Source: Bacteroidaceae bacterium (GTDB taxonomy: Bacteria; Bacteroidota; Bacteroidia; Bacteroidales; Bacteroidaceae). From it: 64,000 nt of DNA. Positions 35,191-44,854 of the stretch are shown piece after piece. Position 1 is the stretch's first letter. Each line of letters starts with the position of its first letter. The stretch spans positions 31,727-95,726 of the forward strand of contig JAGBPB010000047.1 of assembly GCA_017633615.1 (NCBI GenBank), read 5' to 3'. The translations under genes were made by a program, and so were the position numbers. The notes beneath the pieces are model-generated. The model was not told the origin of the DNA. It made no database searches and saw only the letters and a program-made list of their open reading frames with translations.

Positions 35191-35265
35191 GGGGACAGTC
35201 TCTTTTGTGTCAAGAAAATTATAATTAGCTGATGAATCAGGCACGACACAAAAGGGACTGTCCCC
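35191..35265. repeat. REP-like palindrome A (GGGGACAG type)
   Basis: GGGGACAGTCTCTTTTGTGT plus C (35191-35211) faces its inverse (35245-35265) with one mismatch in 21 bp, around a 33-nt spacer. It lies between the divergent promoters of lptB and tig, where no terminator is needed, which favours a mobile repeat. Confidence 0.8.
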
Positions 35266-35306
35266 TTAAAAAAATAAAATAATTTCTCCATTTGTAAGAA
35301 TTACAG

Positions 35307-35314
35307 TAATTTTG
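35307..35314 (+). promoter_or_regulatory. -7 box of tig
   Basis: TAATTTTG, 46 bp before the tig ATG. TTTC at 35283 is correctly spaced (20 bp) as a degenerate -33 box; an exact TTTG at 35291 is too near. Confidence 0.5.
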
Positions 35315-35360
35315 CACCCTAATTAAAAAAGAGAAATCACAGACAATTATATAACACAGA

Positions 35361-36740
35361 ATGAACGTAAAGTTTGAGAATGTAAGCAAGGTACAGGGCC
35401 TGCTTACCATCAGCATGGAGAAGGCTGATTATCAGGAGAATGTTGACAAGGCTCTCAAAGAGGCAAAGAAGAAAGTAAATATGCCGGGTTTCCGTCCGGG
35501 TATGGTTCCTATGGGTCTTGTGCAGAAGATGTACGGCAAGCAGATCAAGGCCGATGAGATTAACAAGCTGCTTCAGGATAAGGTTTACAATTACATCAAG
35601 GATAACAAGATTGATATGCTTGGCGAGCCTCTGCCAAATGATGAGAAGGAGGCTGGCTTGAATATAGATGATGATAACCTGACATTCTTCTTTGATATAG
35701 CTCTTGCTCCCAAGTTTGAGGCTCAGATAGGTAAGGATGATGCCATCACCTACTATGAGATCAAGGTTACTGAAGAGATGGTAAACAACCAGGTTAAGGC
35801 TTACACTCAGCAGAACGGCAAGTATGAGCAGGTGGACAGCTATCAGGAGAATGATGTCGTAAAGGGCCAGCTTGTGGAACTCAACCTGGACGGTTCAGCC
35901 AAGGAGGGCGGTATCGTGGTTGAGGGTGCCACCCTGATGCCCCAGTACATCAAGGATGCCGCTCAGAAGAAGCTCTTCAGCAAGGCCAAGAAGGGTGATG
36001 TTATAGTATTCAATCCTGCCAAGGCTTATGAAGGCAATCTGATAGAGATCTCTTCACTTCTCAACAAGAAAAAGGAGGAGGTTGAGGGCATCGACGCTGA
36101 TTTCTCACTCACAATACAGGATATTACCCGCTTTGTTGAGAGCGAGTTGAACCAGGAGGTGTTTGACCGCGTATTCGGCAAGGATGTTGTCAAGGATGAG
36201 GCCGGTTTCCGCGCCAAGGTTGAGGAGTCACTCGCCCAGAGCTTTGTTCCTGACAGCGACTACAAGTTCCTGCTTGATGTACGCAGCTATCTGATGGAGA
36301 AAGTGGGCAAGCAGGAGTACGCTGAGGATCTGCTCAAGCGTATCATGAAGGCTAACAAGCCCGATGCAGAGCAGGATGACGCTACATTCCAGCGCAGCCT
36401 TGAGGAGCTCACATGGCATCTTATCCAGGAGAAGCTGGTTGAGAAGTACAACATAAAGGTTGAGGATGCCGATGTCAAGGCTATGGCACGTGAGGCTACC
36501 CGCGCCCAGTTTGCCCAGTACGGAATGATGAACATTCCTGATGAACTGCTTGACAACTACTCAAAGGAGATGCTCAAGAAGCGTGAGACCGTAGATGGTC
36601 TGGTTAACCGCGCTATTGAGAGCAAACTTACCGCTGCCCTAAAGGGTGAGGTCAAGCTCAAGACCAAGAAGGTTACCGTTGATGAGTTCAACAAGCTCTT
36701 TGAGCCTGCTGATGCAAAAGGCAAGAAAGCCAAGAAGTAA
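35361..36740 (+). CDS. tig: Trigger factor
   Basis: Ribosome-bound chaperone for nascent chains. The 459-residue protein has the N-terminal ribosome-binding domain with the tail signature GFRPGMVPMGLVQKMYG (about 44-60), a middle domain in the PPIase position that lacks the clear FKBP active-site pattern, and a helical C-terminal substrate cradle ending in Lys-rich residues. It precedes clpP and clpX by short gaps, the conserved tig-clpP-clpX order. Confidence 0.94.
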   Translation: MNVKFENVSKVQGLLTISMEKADYQENVDKALKEAKKKVNMPGFRPGMVPMGLVQKMYGKQIKADEINKLLQDKVYNYIKDNKIDMLGEPLPNDEKEAGLNIDDDNLTFFFDIALAPKFEAQIGKDDAITYYEIKVTEEMVNNQVKAYTQQNGKYEQVDSYQENDVVKGQLVELNLDGSAKEGGIVVEGATLMPQYIKDAAQKKLFSKAKKGDVIVFNPAKAYEGNLIEISSLLNKKKEEVEGIDADFSLTIQDITRFVESELNQEVFDRVFGKDVVKDEAGFRAKVEESLAQSFVPDSDYKFLLDVRSYLMEKVGKQEYAEDLLKRIMKANKPDAEQDDATFQRSLEELTWHLIQEKLVEKYNIKVEDADVKAMAREATRAQFAQYGMMNIPDELLDNYSKEMLKKRETVDGLVNRAIESKLTAALKGEVKLKTKKVTVDEFNKLFEPADAKGKKAKK

Positions 36741-36761
36741 AAACATTTAAAACAGATCAAT

Positions 36762-37427
36762 ATGGACGATTTCCGCAAATATGCTACAGGTCACCTGGGT
36801 ATGAACAGCCAGGTACTTGATGATGTGATCAAGGCAGAATCACAGTATCTGAACCCTTACATCCTTGAGGAGCGTCAGCTGAACGTGACCCAGATGGATG
36901 TGTTCTCACGCCTCATGATGGACCGCATCATATTCCTTGGAACGGAAATCAATGATTATACGGCCAACACCATCCAGGCGCAGCTGCTCTATCTGGATTC
37001 AGTGGATTCGTCCAAGGAGATATCAATCTATCTGAATTCCCCCGGCGGCAGCGTTACTGCCGGTTTGGGAATTTATGATACAATGCAGTTTGTCTCTAGC
37101 CCTATAGCCACCATCTGCACCGGTATGGCTGCCAGCATGGCTGCCGTGCTGCTGGTATCAGGCCAGGAGGGTAAACGTTCAGCTCTGCCTCACAGCCGCG
37201 TGATGATACATCAGCCTCTGGGTGGAGTACAGGGCCAGGCAAGTGACATTGAGATTACTGCCCGTGAGATTCAGAAGATAAAGAAAGAACTTTACACAAT
37301 CATATCCGAGCACTCACATACACCGTTTGACAAGGTATGGGCTGACAGTGACCGTGACTATTGGATGACCGCACAGGAGGCTAAGGAGTACGGAATGATT
37401 GACCAGATTCTGGAAAAACGTAAATAA
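36762..37427 (+). CDS. clpP: ATP-dependent Clp protease proteolytic subunit
   Basis: Serine protease chamber subunit used with ClpX. In 221 residues the catalytic triad is visible: S125 in GMAASMA, H150 in MIHQPLGG and D199 in DRDYWM, with the same spacing as E. coli. The N-terminus is about 25 residues longer than in E. coli, as in many Bacteroidetes forms. It starts 21 bp after tig and ends 8 bp before clpX. Confidence 0.97.
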   Translation: MDDFRKYATGHLGMNSQVLDDVIKAESQYLNPYILEERQLNVTQMDVFSRLMMDRIIFLGTEINDYTANTIQAQLLYLDSVDSSKEISIYLNSPGGSVTAGLGIYDTMQFVSSPIATICTGMAASMAAVLLVSGQEGKRSALPHSRVMIHQPLGGVQGQASDIEITAREIQKIKKELYTIISEHSHTPFDKVWADSDRDYWMTAQEAKEYGMIDQILEKRK

Positions 37428-37435
37428 ACGGTTAG

Positions 37436-38665
37436 ATGGCAGGAGTAAAGAAAGGCAGAAGCTGCAGTTTTTGCGGACGCTCTGACAAGGAGGTGGGGTT
37501 CCTGATAACAGGAATTGACGGCTGCATCTGCAATGAGTGCGTTGAGCGTGCCTCGGAGATAGTCCGTGACTCCAAAGGAGGTGGGCCTAAACCTACTTTC
37601 ACTATGGATTCGGTTCCCAAGCCCAAGGAGATCAAGAAGTTTCTTGATGACTATGTGATAGGTCAGGATGCAGCCAAGCGATACCTTTCTGTTGCCGTCT
37701 ATAACCATTACAAACGTATTACCCAGCCTGAGACTGATGATATTGACATAGAGAAGAGCAATATCATCCTGGTAGGTGCCACAGGTACAGGCAAGACTCT
37801 TCTGGCCAAGACGATAGCCCGCCTTCTCAAGGTTCCGTTCACCATTGTTGACGCGACGGTGCTGACTGAAGCCGGTTATGTGGGTGAGGATGTGGAGAGC
37901 ATCCTGTCACGTTTGCTCCAGGTGGCTGATTATGATGTGGCTGCTGCAGAGCGTGGAATAGTGTTTATTGATGAGATAGACAAGATAGCCCGTAAGAGTG
38001 ACAACCCTTCAATAACACGTGACGTGAGCGGTGAGGGTGTACAGCAGGGCTTGCTCAAGCTGCTTGAGGGCTCTGTTGTGAACGTTCCGCCACAGGGCGG
38101 CCGTAAGCATCCGGAGCAGAAGTTCATTCAGATAGACACCAAGAATATACTGTTTATCTGCGGCGGTGCTTTTGACGGCATTGAGCGCAAGATTGCAAAT
38201 CGCCTGAACACCCAGGTCGTGGGATTTGAGTCAGTGGAGCAGCGCAGCAAGGTTGACCTAAACAACCTCATGAAATATGTGTCACCCCAGGATCTGAAAT
38301 CATTCGGCCTGATCCCTGAGATAATAGGCCGCCTGCCGGTGGTTACCAGCCTCCAGCCGCTTGACCGTGCTGCTCTGCGTAACATCCTTACAGAGCCCAA
38401 GAACTCAATAGTACGTCAGTATATCAAGATATTCAAACTGGACGGTGTGGAGCTTACATTCCAGCCTGAAGTCCTGGACTTCATCGTTGACAAGGCGATA
38501 GAGTTCAAACTGGGCGCCCGTGGTCTCAGATCAATAGTTGAGACCATCATGATAGACGCTATGTATGAGATTCCGTCATCTGGCAAGAAGAGCTACGCTG
38601 TTACTCTGGATTATGCCAAGGCGCAACTTGACAAGGCTGACGGAGTGGTGTTTGAGAACTCTTGA
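37436..38665 (+). CDS. clpX: ATP-dependent Clp protease ATP-binding subunit
   Basis: AAA+ unfoldase that feeds substrates to ClpP. The 409-residue protein has an N-terminal C4 zinc-binding domain (C10, C13, C32, C35), Walker A GATGTGKT, Walker [12 protein letters not shown], pore motif GYVGED and sensor residues [11 protein letters not shown] near the end. Clear orthologue. A weak hairpin CGCC-GATA-GGCG with T-rich tail near 38687-38702 may end the tig-clpP-clpX transcript. Confidence 0.97.
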   Translation: MAGVKKGRSCSFCGRSDKEVGFLITGIDGCICNECVERASEIVRDSKGGGPKPTFTMDSVPKPKEIKKFLDDYVIGQDAAKRYLSVAVYNHYKRITQPETDDIDIEKSNIILVGATGTGKTLLAKTIARLLKVPFTIVDATVLTEAGYVGEDVESILSRLLQVADYDVAAAERGIVFIDEIDKIARKSDNPSITRDVSGEGVQQGLLKLLEGSVVNVPPQGGRKHPEQKFIQIDTKNILFICGGAFDGIERKIANRLNTQVVGFESVEQRSKVDLNNLMKYVSPQDLKSFGLIPEIIGRLPVVTSLQPLDRAALRNILTEPKNSIVRQYIKIFKLDGVELTFQPEVLDFIVDKAIEFKLGARGLRSIVETIMIDAMYEIPSSGKKSYAVTLDYAKAQLDKADGVVFENS

Positions 38666-38736
38666 TGAGTTGAAAGATAGTCCTTGCGCCGATAGGCGTT
38701 TTATTATACTTTTTTGCAGTTTTTTTTGGTAAAAAG

Positions 38737-38769
38737 TTTGCAAGTATAAAATACTTGTACTTAACTTTG
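38737..38769 (+). promoter_or_regulatory. Promoter of recQ
   Basis: TTTG at 38737-38740 and TAACTTTG at 38762-38769 are 21 bp apart, within the Bacteroidetes range, 45 bp before the recQ ATG. Confidence 0.7.
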
Positions 38770-38814
38770 TTTTCTATCCCCATGGGGTAGACCGGATGTT
38801 TTTTATTAGTTGAT

Positions 38815-40995
38815 ATGGCAAAAGACGTTAATTTGCAGGAAATCCTGAAAGTCCATTTTGGTTTTGATACTTTCAAGGGAGACCAGGAGGCCATTATCCG
38901 CAATCTGTTGGGCGGTAACGATACTTTCGTGCTCATGCCTACCGGAGGAGGAAAATCCTTGTGCTACCAACTGCCTGCCCTTGTAATGGATGGAACAGCC
39001 ATAGTTATTTCTCCCCTTATTGCACTTATGAAGAATCAGGTTGATGCCATGCGAAACCTGAGTGAGGAGGACGGTATAGCTCATTTCATCAATTCCTCGC
39101 TTAACAAGACATCAATAGATCTTGTAAAAACCGATATCCTGAGCGGTAAGACCAAACTCCTGTATGTGGCTCCCGAGTCACTTACCAAGGAGGAGAATGT
39201 GGATTTTCTCAAGAAGGTCAAGATATCGTTCTATGCCATTGATGAGGCCCACTGCATTTCTGAATGGGGACATGATTTTCGTCCTGAGTACCGCAAGATA
39301 AGGGATATAGTCAAGGAGATAGGTTTGGCGCCTATCATCGCCCTTACGGCCACTGCTACAAACAAGGTGCGCGATGACATCAAGAAGAACCTGGGCATAC
39401 AGGATGCCAAGGATTTCAAGTCATCATTCAACCGACCCAACCTCTACTATGAAGTAAGGCCCAAGACCAAGAATGTTGATAAGGATATAATCAAGTTCAT
39501 AAAGTCCAACCCCGGCAAGTCAGGTATAATATACTGCCTGTCCCGCAAGAAGGTTGAGGAGTTGGCTGAGATACTCCAGGCCAATGACATATCGGCTATG
39601 GCTTATCACGCCGGCATGGAGGCTGCCGCACGCAGCAAAACGCAGGATGCCTTCATTATGGAGAAGATTGATGTGATAGTGGCTACCATAGCGTTCGGAA
39701 TGGGTATAGACAAACCTGATGTACGCTATGTCATTCACTATGATATACCCAAGAGCCTTGAGGGCTACTACCAGGAGACCGGACGTGCCGGACGTGACGG
39801 CGGTGAAGGTCAGTGCATAGCATTCTATAATAGCAAAGATGTGCAGAAACTGGAGAAGTTCCTTGAGGGCAAGCCTCTGGCTGAGCAGGATATAGGGCGT
39901 CAGCTTCTGGCTGAGACTACGGCTTATTGTGAGTCATCAGTATGCCGCCGCAAGCTGTTGCTCCACTACTTTGGTGAGAACTATGAGGAGGATAACTGCG
40001 GCAACTGTGACAACTGCCTGAATCCCAAGAAGCAGGTTGAGGCACAGCAACTGCTTGAGACCGTGCTTGAGTGCATACTTGCAGTTAAGGAGAACTTCAA
40101 GGCAGATTATATCATCGATATGCTTCTTGGTAAGGAGACCTCCGAGATAACAGACCATATGCATGATGACCTTGAGGTGTTCGGCTCAGGCTCCGATGAG
40201 GAGGAGAAGACCTGGAACGCTGTTATACGTCAGGCCTTGATTGCCGGTTACATCCGCAAGGATGTTGAGAACTACGGTCTGCTTAAGATAACAGAAGAGG
40301 GACGTGATTTCCTCAAGAACCCCAAGTCATTCCTGATTGTAGAGGACAAGGAGTTTGAGGATGACGAGACAGAAGGCCCGATGCGCGGAGGCGGATCATT
40401 TGCCGTTGATCCGGAACTCTATTCGATGCTCAAAGACCTGCGCAAGAAGTTGTCCAAGCATTTGCAGTTGCCTCCATACGTTATATTCCAGGATCCTTCA
40501 CTGGAGGCTATGGCTACCACATATCCCGTAACCATTGATGAACTGCAGAATATTCCTGGTGTAGGTGCCGGCAAGGCCAAACGTTACGGCCAGGAGTTCA
40601 TTGATCTGATAAAGCGTCATGTCGAGGAGAACGAAATAGAGCGTCCTGAGGACCTGCGTGTACGCACTGTAGCCAACAAGTCAAAACTCAAGGTAAGCAT
40701 AATCCAGAGCATTGATATGAAGGTGGCTCTTGATGATATTGCTATAAGCAAGGGTATTGATTTTGATGAGCTGCTCACGGAGATAGAGGCTATAGTTAAT
40801 TCTGGAACCAAACTGGATATTGACTATTTCATAGACAGCGTGATGGATGAGGACCGTGCCGAGGATATCTATGAGTATTTCAGAGAGTCTGAGAGTGATT
40901 CAATTGATGATGCCATTGACGAACTGGGTGATGACTACAGCGAGGAGGAGATTCGTCTGGTAAGGATCAAGTTCATCTCTGAAATGGGTAATTAA
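38815..40995 (+). CDS. recQ: ATP-dependent DNA helicase RecQ
   Basis: 3'-5' helicase of recombination and fork repair. The 726-residue protein carries MPTGGGKSLCYQLP (Walker A, near 41-54), DEAHCISEWGHDFRPEY (near 143-159), QETGRAGRDG (motif VI), a zinc-binding RQC part with four cysteines in CGNCDNC and CRRK context, and an HRDC domain (YSMLKDLRKKLSKHL) before an acidic tail of about 90 residues longer than in E. coli. Followed by guaB after 30 bp. Confidence 0.95.
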   Translation: MAKDVNLQEILKVHFGFDTFKGDQEAIIRNLLGGNDTFVLMPTGGGKSLCYQLPALVMDGTAIVISPLIALMKNQVDAMRNLSEEDGIAHFINSSLNKTSIDLVKTDILSGKTKLLYVAPESLTKEENVDFLKKVKISFYAIDEAHCISEWGHDFRPEYRKIRDIVKEIGLAPIIALTATATNKVRDDIKKNLGIQDAKDFKSSFNRPNLYYEVRPKTKNVDKDIIKFIKSNPGKSGIIYCLSRKKVEELAEILQANDISAMAYHAGMEAAARSKTQDAFIMEKIDVIVATIAFGMGIDKPDVRYVIHYDIPKSLEGYYQETGRAGRDGGEGQCIAFYNSKDVQKLEKFLEGKPLAEQDIGRQLLAETTAYCESSVCRRKLLLHYFGENYEEDNCGNCDNCLNPKKQVEAQQLLETVLECILAVKENFKADYIIDMLLGKETSEITDHMHDDLEVFGSGSDEEEKTWNAVIRQALIAGYIRKDVENYGLLKITEEGRDFLKNPKSFLIVEDKEFEDDETEGPMRGGGSFAVDPELYSMLKDLRKKLSKHLQLPPYVIFQDPSLEAMATTYPVTIDELQNIPGVGAGKAKRYGQEFIDLIKRHVEENEIERPEDLRVRTVANKSKLKVSIIQSIDMKVALDDIAISKGIDFDELLTEIEAIVNSGTKLDIDYFIDSVMDEDRAEDIYEYFRESESDSIDDAIDELGDDYSEEEIRLVRIKFISEMGN

Positions 40996-41025
40996 AAAGG
41001 ATAAATAACTAAAAAACAAACAAAT

Positions 41026-42501
41026 ATGTCATTTTTAGAAGATAGAGTTGCAATGGAGGGCTTGACTTTTGATGACGTCCTGCTTATTCCTGCTTATTCA
41101 GATGTTTTGCCGCGTGACATCAATCTTACTTCAAGGTTCTCACGTAACATCAGCCTTAACATCCCGTTTGTGACCGCAGCTATGGACACTGTTACTGAAT
41201 CACGCATGGCCATTGCCATTGCACGTGAGGGCGGTATCGGTGTAATACACAAGAATATGTCTATCGCTGAACAGGCACGCCAGGTGGCAATAGTAAAGCG
41301 TGCTGAGAACGGAATGATATATGACCCCGTAACAATCCTGCGCTCAAATACAATACGTGACGCTTTGGCTCTGATGTCAGAGTATCATATCGGCGGTATT
41401 CCTGTTGTTGAGGAGGACGGTAAGCTGTGCGGTATCGTTACCAACCGTGACCTCAGGTTCCAGCGTAACTATGACGTCAAGATTGAGGATGTCATGACTA
41501 AGGAGAATCTGGTTACCACACACCAGCAGGTTGACATGGAGGCTGCTTCACAGATTCTGCAGGAAAACAAGATTGAGAAACTGCCCGTTGTTGACAACAA
41601 CGGCAAGCTGGTGGGCCTTATCACATACAAGGATATCACCAAGGCCAAGGATAAACCAATGGCTTGCAAGGATAGTAAGGGTCGTCTGCGTGTAGCAGCC
41701 GGTGTCGGTGTTACAGCCGATACACTTGAGCGCATGAACGCACTTGTAGAGGCCGGCGCCGATGCTATCGTGATTGATACCGCCCACGGTCATACTAAGA
41801 GCGTTATAGCCAAGCTTAAGGAGGCAAAAGCCAGCTTCAACAACATTGACATAGTTGTAGGTAACATAGCAACCGGTGCTGCAGCCAAGATGCTTGTAGA
41901 GGCCGGTGCTGATGCCGTAAAGGTAGGTATGGGTCCCGGTTCAATTTGCACCACCCGTATCATTGCCGGTATAGGTGTTCCCCAGGTATCGGCCGTATAT
42001 GACGTTTATTCAGCCATCAAGGGCTCAGGCGTTCCAATCATTGCCGACGGCGGTCTGCGTTACTCAGGTGATGTGGTCAAGGCTCTGGCTGCCGGCGGTG
42101 ACAGTGTAATGTTCGGCTCACTTGTGGCAGGTACAGAGGAATCACCGGGTGAGACCATCATATTCAACGGACGTAAGTTCAAGTCATATCGTGGCATGGG
42201 TTCTCTTGAGGCAATGGAGAACGGTTCAAAGGACCGCTATTTCCAGGCCGACACCAAGGATACCCGTAAGCTGGTTCCGGAAGGAATCGCAGCCCGTGTT
42301 CCTTACAAGGGCACTCTCTATGAAGTTGTATATCAGTTGGCAGGCGGTCTGCGTTCAGGCATGGGCTATTGCGGTGCTCCCAATATCGAGAAGTTGCATG
42401 ATGCCAAGTTCGTCCGCATTACAAATGCCGGTATGAACGAAAGCCATCCGCATGATGTTGCCATCACAAGTGAGGCTCCCAACTACAGCCGCCACGAATA
42501 A
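41026..42501 (+). CDS. guaB: IMP dehydrogenase
   Basis: Oxidises IMP to XMP, the first committed step to GMP. In 491 residues the barrel starts [17 protein letters not shown], a pair of CBS domains occupies about 95-210, and the catalytic loop [13 protein letters not shown] holds the active cysteine near 309. The C-terminal flap with ARVPYKG and [10 protein letters not shown] is complete. No purine riboswitch is seen in the 30-bp gap after recQ. Confidence 0.97.
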   Translation: MSFLEDRVAMEGLTFDDVLLIPAYSDVLPRDINLTSRFSRNISLNIPFVTAAMDTVTESRMAIAIAREGGIGVIHKNMSIAEQARQVAIVKRAENGMIYDPVTILRSNTIRDALALMSEYHIGGIPVVEEDGKLCGIVTNRDLRFQRNYDVKIEDVMTKENLVTTHQQVDMEAASQILQENKIEKLPVVDNNGKLVGLITYKDITKAKDKPMACKDSKGRLRVAAGVGVTADTLERMNALVEAGADAIVIDTAHGHTKSVIAKLKEAKASFNNIDIVVGNIATGAAAKMLVEAGADAVKVGMGPGSICTTRIIAGIGVPQVSAVYDVYSAIKGSGVPIIADGGLRYSGDVVKALAAGGDSVMFGSLVAGTEESPGETIIFNGRKFKSYRGMGSLEAMENGSKDRYFQADTKDTRKLVPEGIAARVPYKGTLYEVVYQLAGGLRSGMGYCGAPNIEKLHDAKFVRITNAGMNESHPHDVAITSEAPNYSRHE

Positions 42502-42527
42502 ACAGTTTTCTTTTGTATTTAGGAATT

Positions 42528-43961
42528 ATGAGACGTATCCTTATAGGCATCTTTTCTGTTCTGCTTTGTGCTCCTTGCTATGCGCAGACCGATAATCCAG
42601 TGGTGATGAAAGTGAACGGTTATGATGTCAGTAAATCAGAATTTGAGTATTTCTTCAAGAAAAACAGGACGGATGAGCCTGTTACCAAGAAAACGCTACA
42701 GGAGTATACAGATCTCTATCTGAACTTTAAGCTTAAGGTTCAGGCTGCGATTGATGAGGGGATGGACAAGTCTGAATCATTCCTGGAGGAGTACAAGACC
42801 TACAGGGATATGCAGGCTGAGGATTATCTGATAGATAAGGCGTTCTTGGAACAACGTGCCAAAGAGACTTATGAAAGGGCGGGAATGGGCATTGGTCCAG
42901 AAGGCTTAGCCGATATCTCCGTAATATCATGTATGCCGGGAAGAGGTGCCGGTGAGACAGAAGAGGAATGCCTTAATTACTTGAAGGCTGTTTATGACAG
43001 AATCGTGGCCGGAGATGATTTTGAAGCTCTTGCCAGAGAATATTCCAATGACAGGGCGGCTGCTTCAGGCGGAGCTCTGGGTTGGGTTACACGTGGCCAG
43101 ATTCCGGATGATGTGGCTGACATAGTTTTCAGCCTTGAACCGAGGCAATGCAGTGAACCCTTCATCTCAGATGGTACCGCTTTTATAGTCAAAGTAAATA
43201 ACCGTCGTGAGTACGGTACATACGCCCAGAACCGCAGTGAGATATATGAGTGGATGAGGGAACAGGATGATATTTATCCTGAGGCAAAACGCCGTAAGGC
43301 CAATGAATATGCTGCACGTCTTGACTGGCCGTTCAGAAATGATACAGCCGTTGCTTATTTGGACAGCCTTCTTGAGGAGGTGAATCCTGACTTTGCCAAT
43401 ATATCAAGAGAGTATCATGACGGTCTCCTGCTGTTTGACATAAGCAGCCGTGAGGTTTGGGAGAAAGCTTCAAATGATATTGAAGGCATGGAGGCGTACT
43501 TCAAGTCAAATGTCAAGAAGTATAAGTTTGATGAGCCGTGTTTCAAGGGAATGGTGTTCTTCTGCATCAATGAGGATGTATTCCGTGAGGTAGAGGGTGC
43601 TGTCCGTGATCTTTATATCGATGATTGGATTGATACACTTGTTTCATACAACAGGGAGAAGATCCAGGTCCGTGTCATGACAGGTTCTGGTGAGACCGGT
43701 ATCTTCAAGAAAGGACAGAATGCTTATGTTGACAAACTGGTGTTCGGTGAGGGTGAGTATGATCCTATGCCCAATTTCCCATACGTAAACGTGATAGGCA
43801 AGGTTCTCAGCAAGCCTGAAAACATGAACGATGTTATAGGCCAGGTCAGTGAGGATTACCAGAACTATCTGGAGAAGGAATGGGTTAAATCCCTGCGCAA
43901 AAAATATAAATACTCAATCAATCGCAAGGCGCTGAAGCAAGTAAACCTTGACAGCAAATGA
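42528..43961 (+). CDS. Periplasmic parvulin-type peptidyl-prolyl isomerase (SurA-related), first of three
   Basis: A 477-residue exported protein: signal peptide ending near CYA-Q, an N-terminal helical SurA-like region (KSEFEYFFKKN, YTDLYLNFKLK) and a parvulin domain around 125-235 (ALAREYSNDRAAASGGALGWVTRGQIP, VFSLEPRQCSEPF). The rest is a long helical tail. ATG at 42528 is used; an in-frame TTG at 42513 would only lengthen the signal peptide. It overlaps the next gene by 4 bp; the run of three SurA-related genes plus an LptA-like gene suggests outer-membrane biogenesis. Confidence 0.85.
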   Translation: MRRILIGIFSVLLCAPCYAQTDNPVVMKVNGYDVSKSEFEYFFKKNRTDEPVTKKTLQEYTDLYLNFKLKVQAAIDEGMDKSESFLEEYKTYRDMQAEDYLIDKAFLEQRAKETYERAGMGIGPEGLADISVISCMPGRGAGETEEECLNYLKAVYDRIVAGDDFEALAREYSNDRAAASGGALGWVTRGQIPDDVADIVFSLEPRQCSEPFISDGTAFIVKVNNRREYGTYAQNRSEIYEWMREQDDIYPEAKRRKANEYAARLDWPFRNDTAVAYLDSLLEEVNPDFANISREYHDGLLLFDISSREVWEKASNDIEGMEAYFKSNVKKYKFDEPCFKGMVFFCINEDVFREVEGAVRDLYIDDWIDTLVSYNREKIQVRVMTGSGETGIFKKGQNAYVDKLVFGEGEYDPMPNFPYVNVIGKVLSKPENMNDVIGQVSEDYQNYLEKEWVKSLRKKYKYSINRKALKQVNLDSK

Positions 43962-44854
43962 TTAATAGAAAACGTCTGTGTCATGATCTCAAGGCAGGGC
44001 TGTTGATGGTTCTGCTGTCGCTGCCGGTGGTTTCATGCTGGTGGAGAGGCAATTCAACACAGTATGTCTATGGTAAGACTCCTGTAGTTGAGGTAGGCAA
44101 TGACGTTTTATATTATGAAGACCTGAAACAGGTAATACCTCTGGGAATGTCTGAATCAGACAGTACGGCGTTTGCTGAACGGTACATAAAGAACTGGGTT
44201 GAGGATGTCCTTTTTTATCAGAATGCCATTAGGAATATCCCGGACACAAAAGACATAGACCGTCTGGTTGAGAACTACAAGCGCTCCCTGATAGAGCATG
44301 AGTATCAGCGCAGGCTGATAGACCAGAAGTTCTCATCTGAAATATCAGAAGATGAGATTGTAAAATTCTACAATGACAACCAGAGGCTGTTCGTGTTGGA
44401 TGAATCACTTGTAAGGGGTTTGTTCCTTAAGATCTCCAACCGTTCACATGACCTGTCAGAGATAAGGAAACTTTATACCCAGATGGATGATGAGTCATTT
44501 GAGGGAATAGAGAAATACTGCATCCGCAACGCCGGCCGTTGTGATTTCTTTTATGACAACTGGCGCACTGTGGCTGAGATAGAGGTGATGCTTCCTGCCA
44601 TGGATAATCCTCTTGAGTCAATCCTGACGGACAGCTGTAACTTTGAGTTTAAGGATGAGGAGTTCATATATCTGCTGAATGTGAGCAGGTTCATACCCAA
44701 GGGAGGTATAGAACCTCTTGAACGTGCAAGAACCAGAATACGCGGCCTACTGGTTAACAATAATGAGGTTGAATACATGAGAAAGATCAGGGAGGATCTG
44801 TATGATGCCGCAATTGATAAGAACAGAATTATTTTTCACCAAAAGAAAAAGTAA
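43958..44854 (+). CDS. SurA-like lipoprotein with degenerate isomerase domain
   Basis: A 298-residue predicted lipoprotein: hydrophobic leader LLMVLLSLPVVSC with the lipobox cysteine near residue 27. An N-terminal segment VEVGNDVLYYEDLKQVIP and helices (SLIEHEYQRRLIDQKF, ISEDEIVKFYNDNQRLF) match the chaperone part of SurA/PpiC proteins, but the following region lacks the parvulin motifs (no GGxLGW, no SF/FSL pair). Likely a chaperone rather than an isomerase. Coupled by 4-bp overlap to the gene before and 1-bp overlap (TAATG) to surA. Confidence 0.72.
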   Translation: MINRKRLCHDLKAGLLMVLLSLPVVSCWWRGNSTQYVYGKTPVVEVGNDVLYYEDLKQVIPLGMSESDSTAFAERYIKNWVEDVLFYQNAIRNIPDTKDIDRLVENYKRSLIEHEYQRRLIDQKFSSEISEDEIVKFYNDNQRLFVLDESLVRGLFLKISNRSHDLSEIRKLYTQMDDESFEGIEKYCIRNAGRCDFFYDNWRTVAEIEVMLPAMDNPLESILTDSCNFEFKDEEFIYLLNVSRFIPKGGIEPLERARTRIRGLLVNNNEVEYMRKIREDLYDAAIDKNRIIFHQKKK

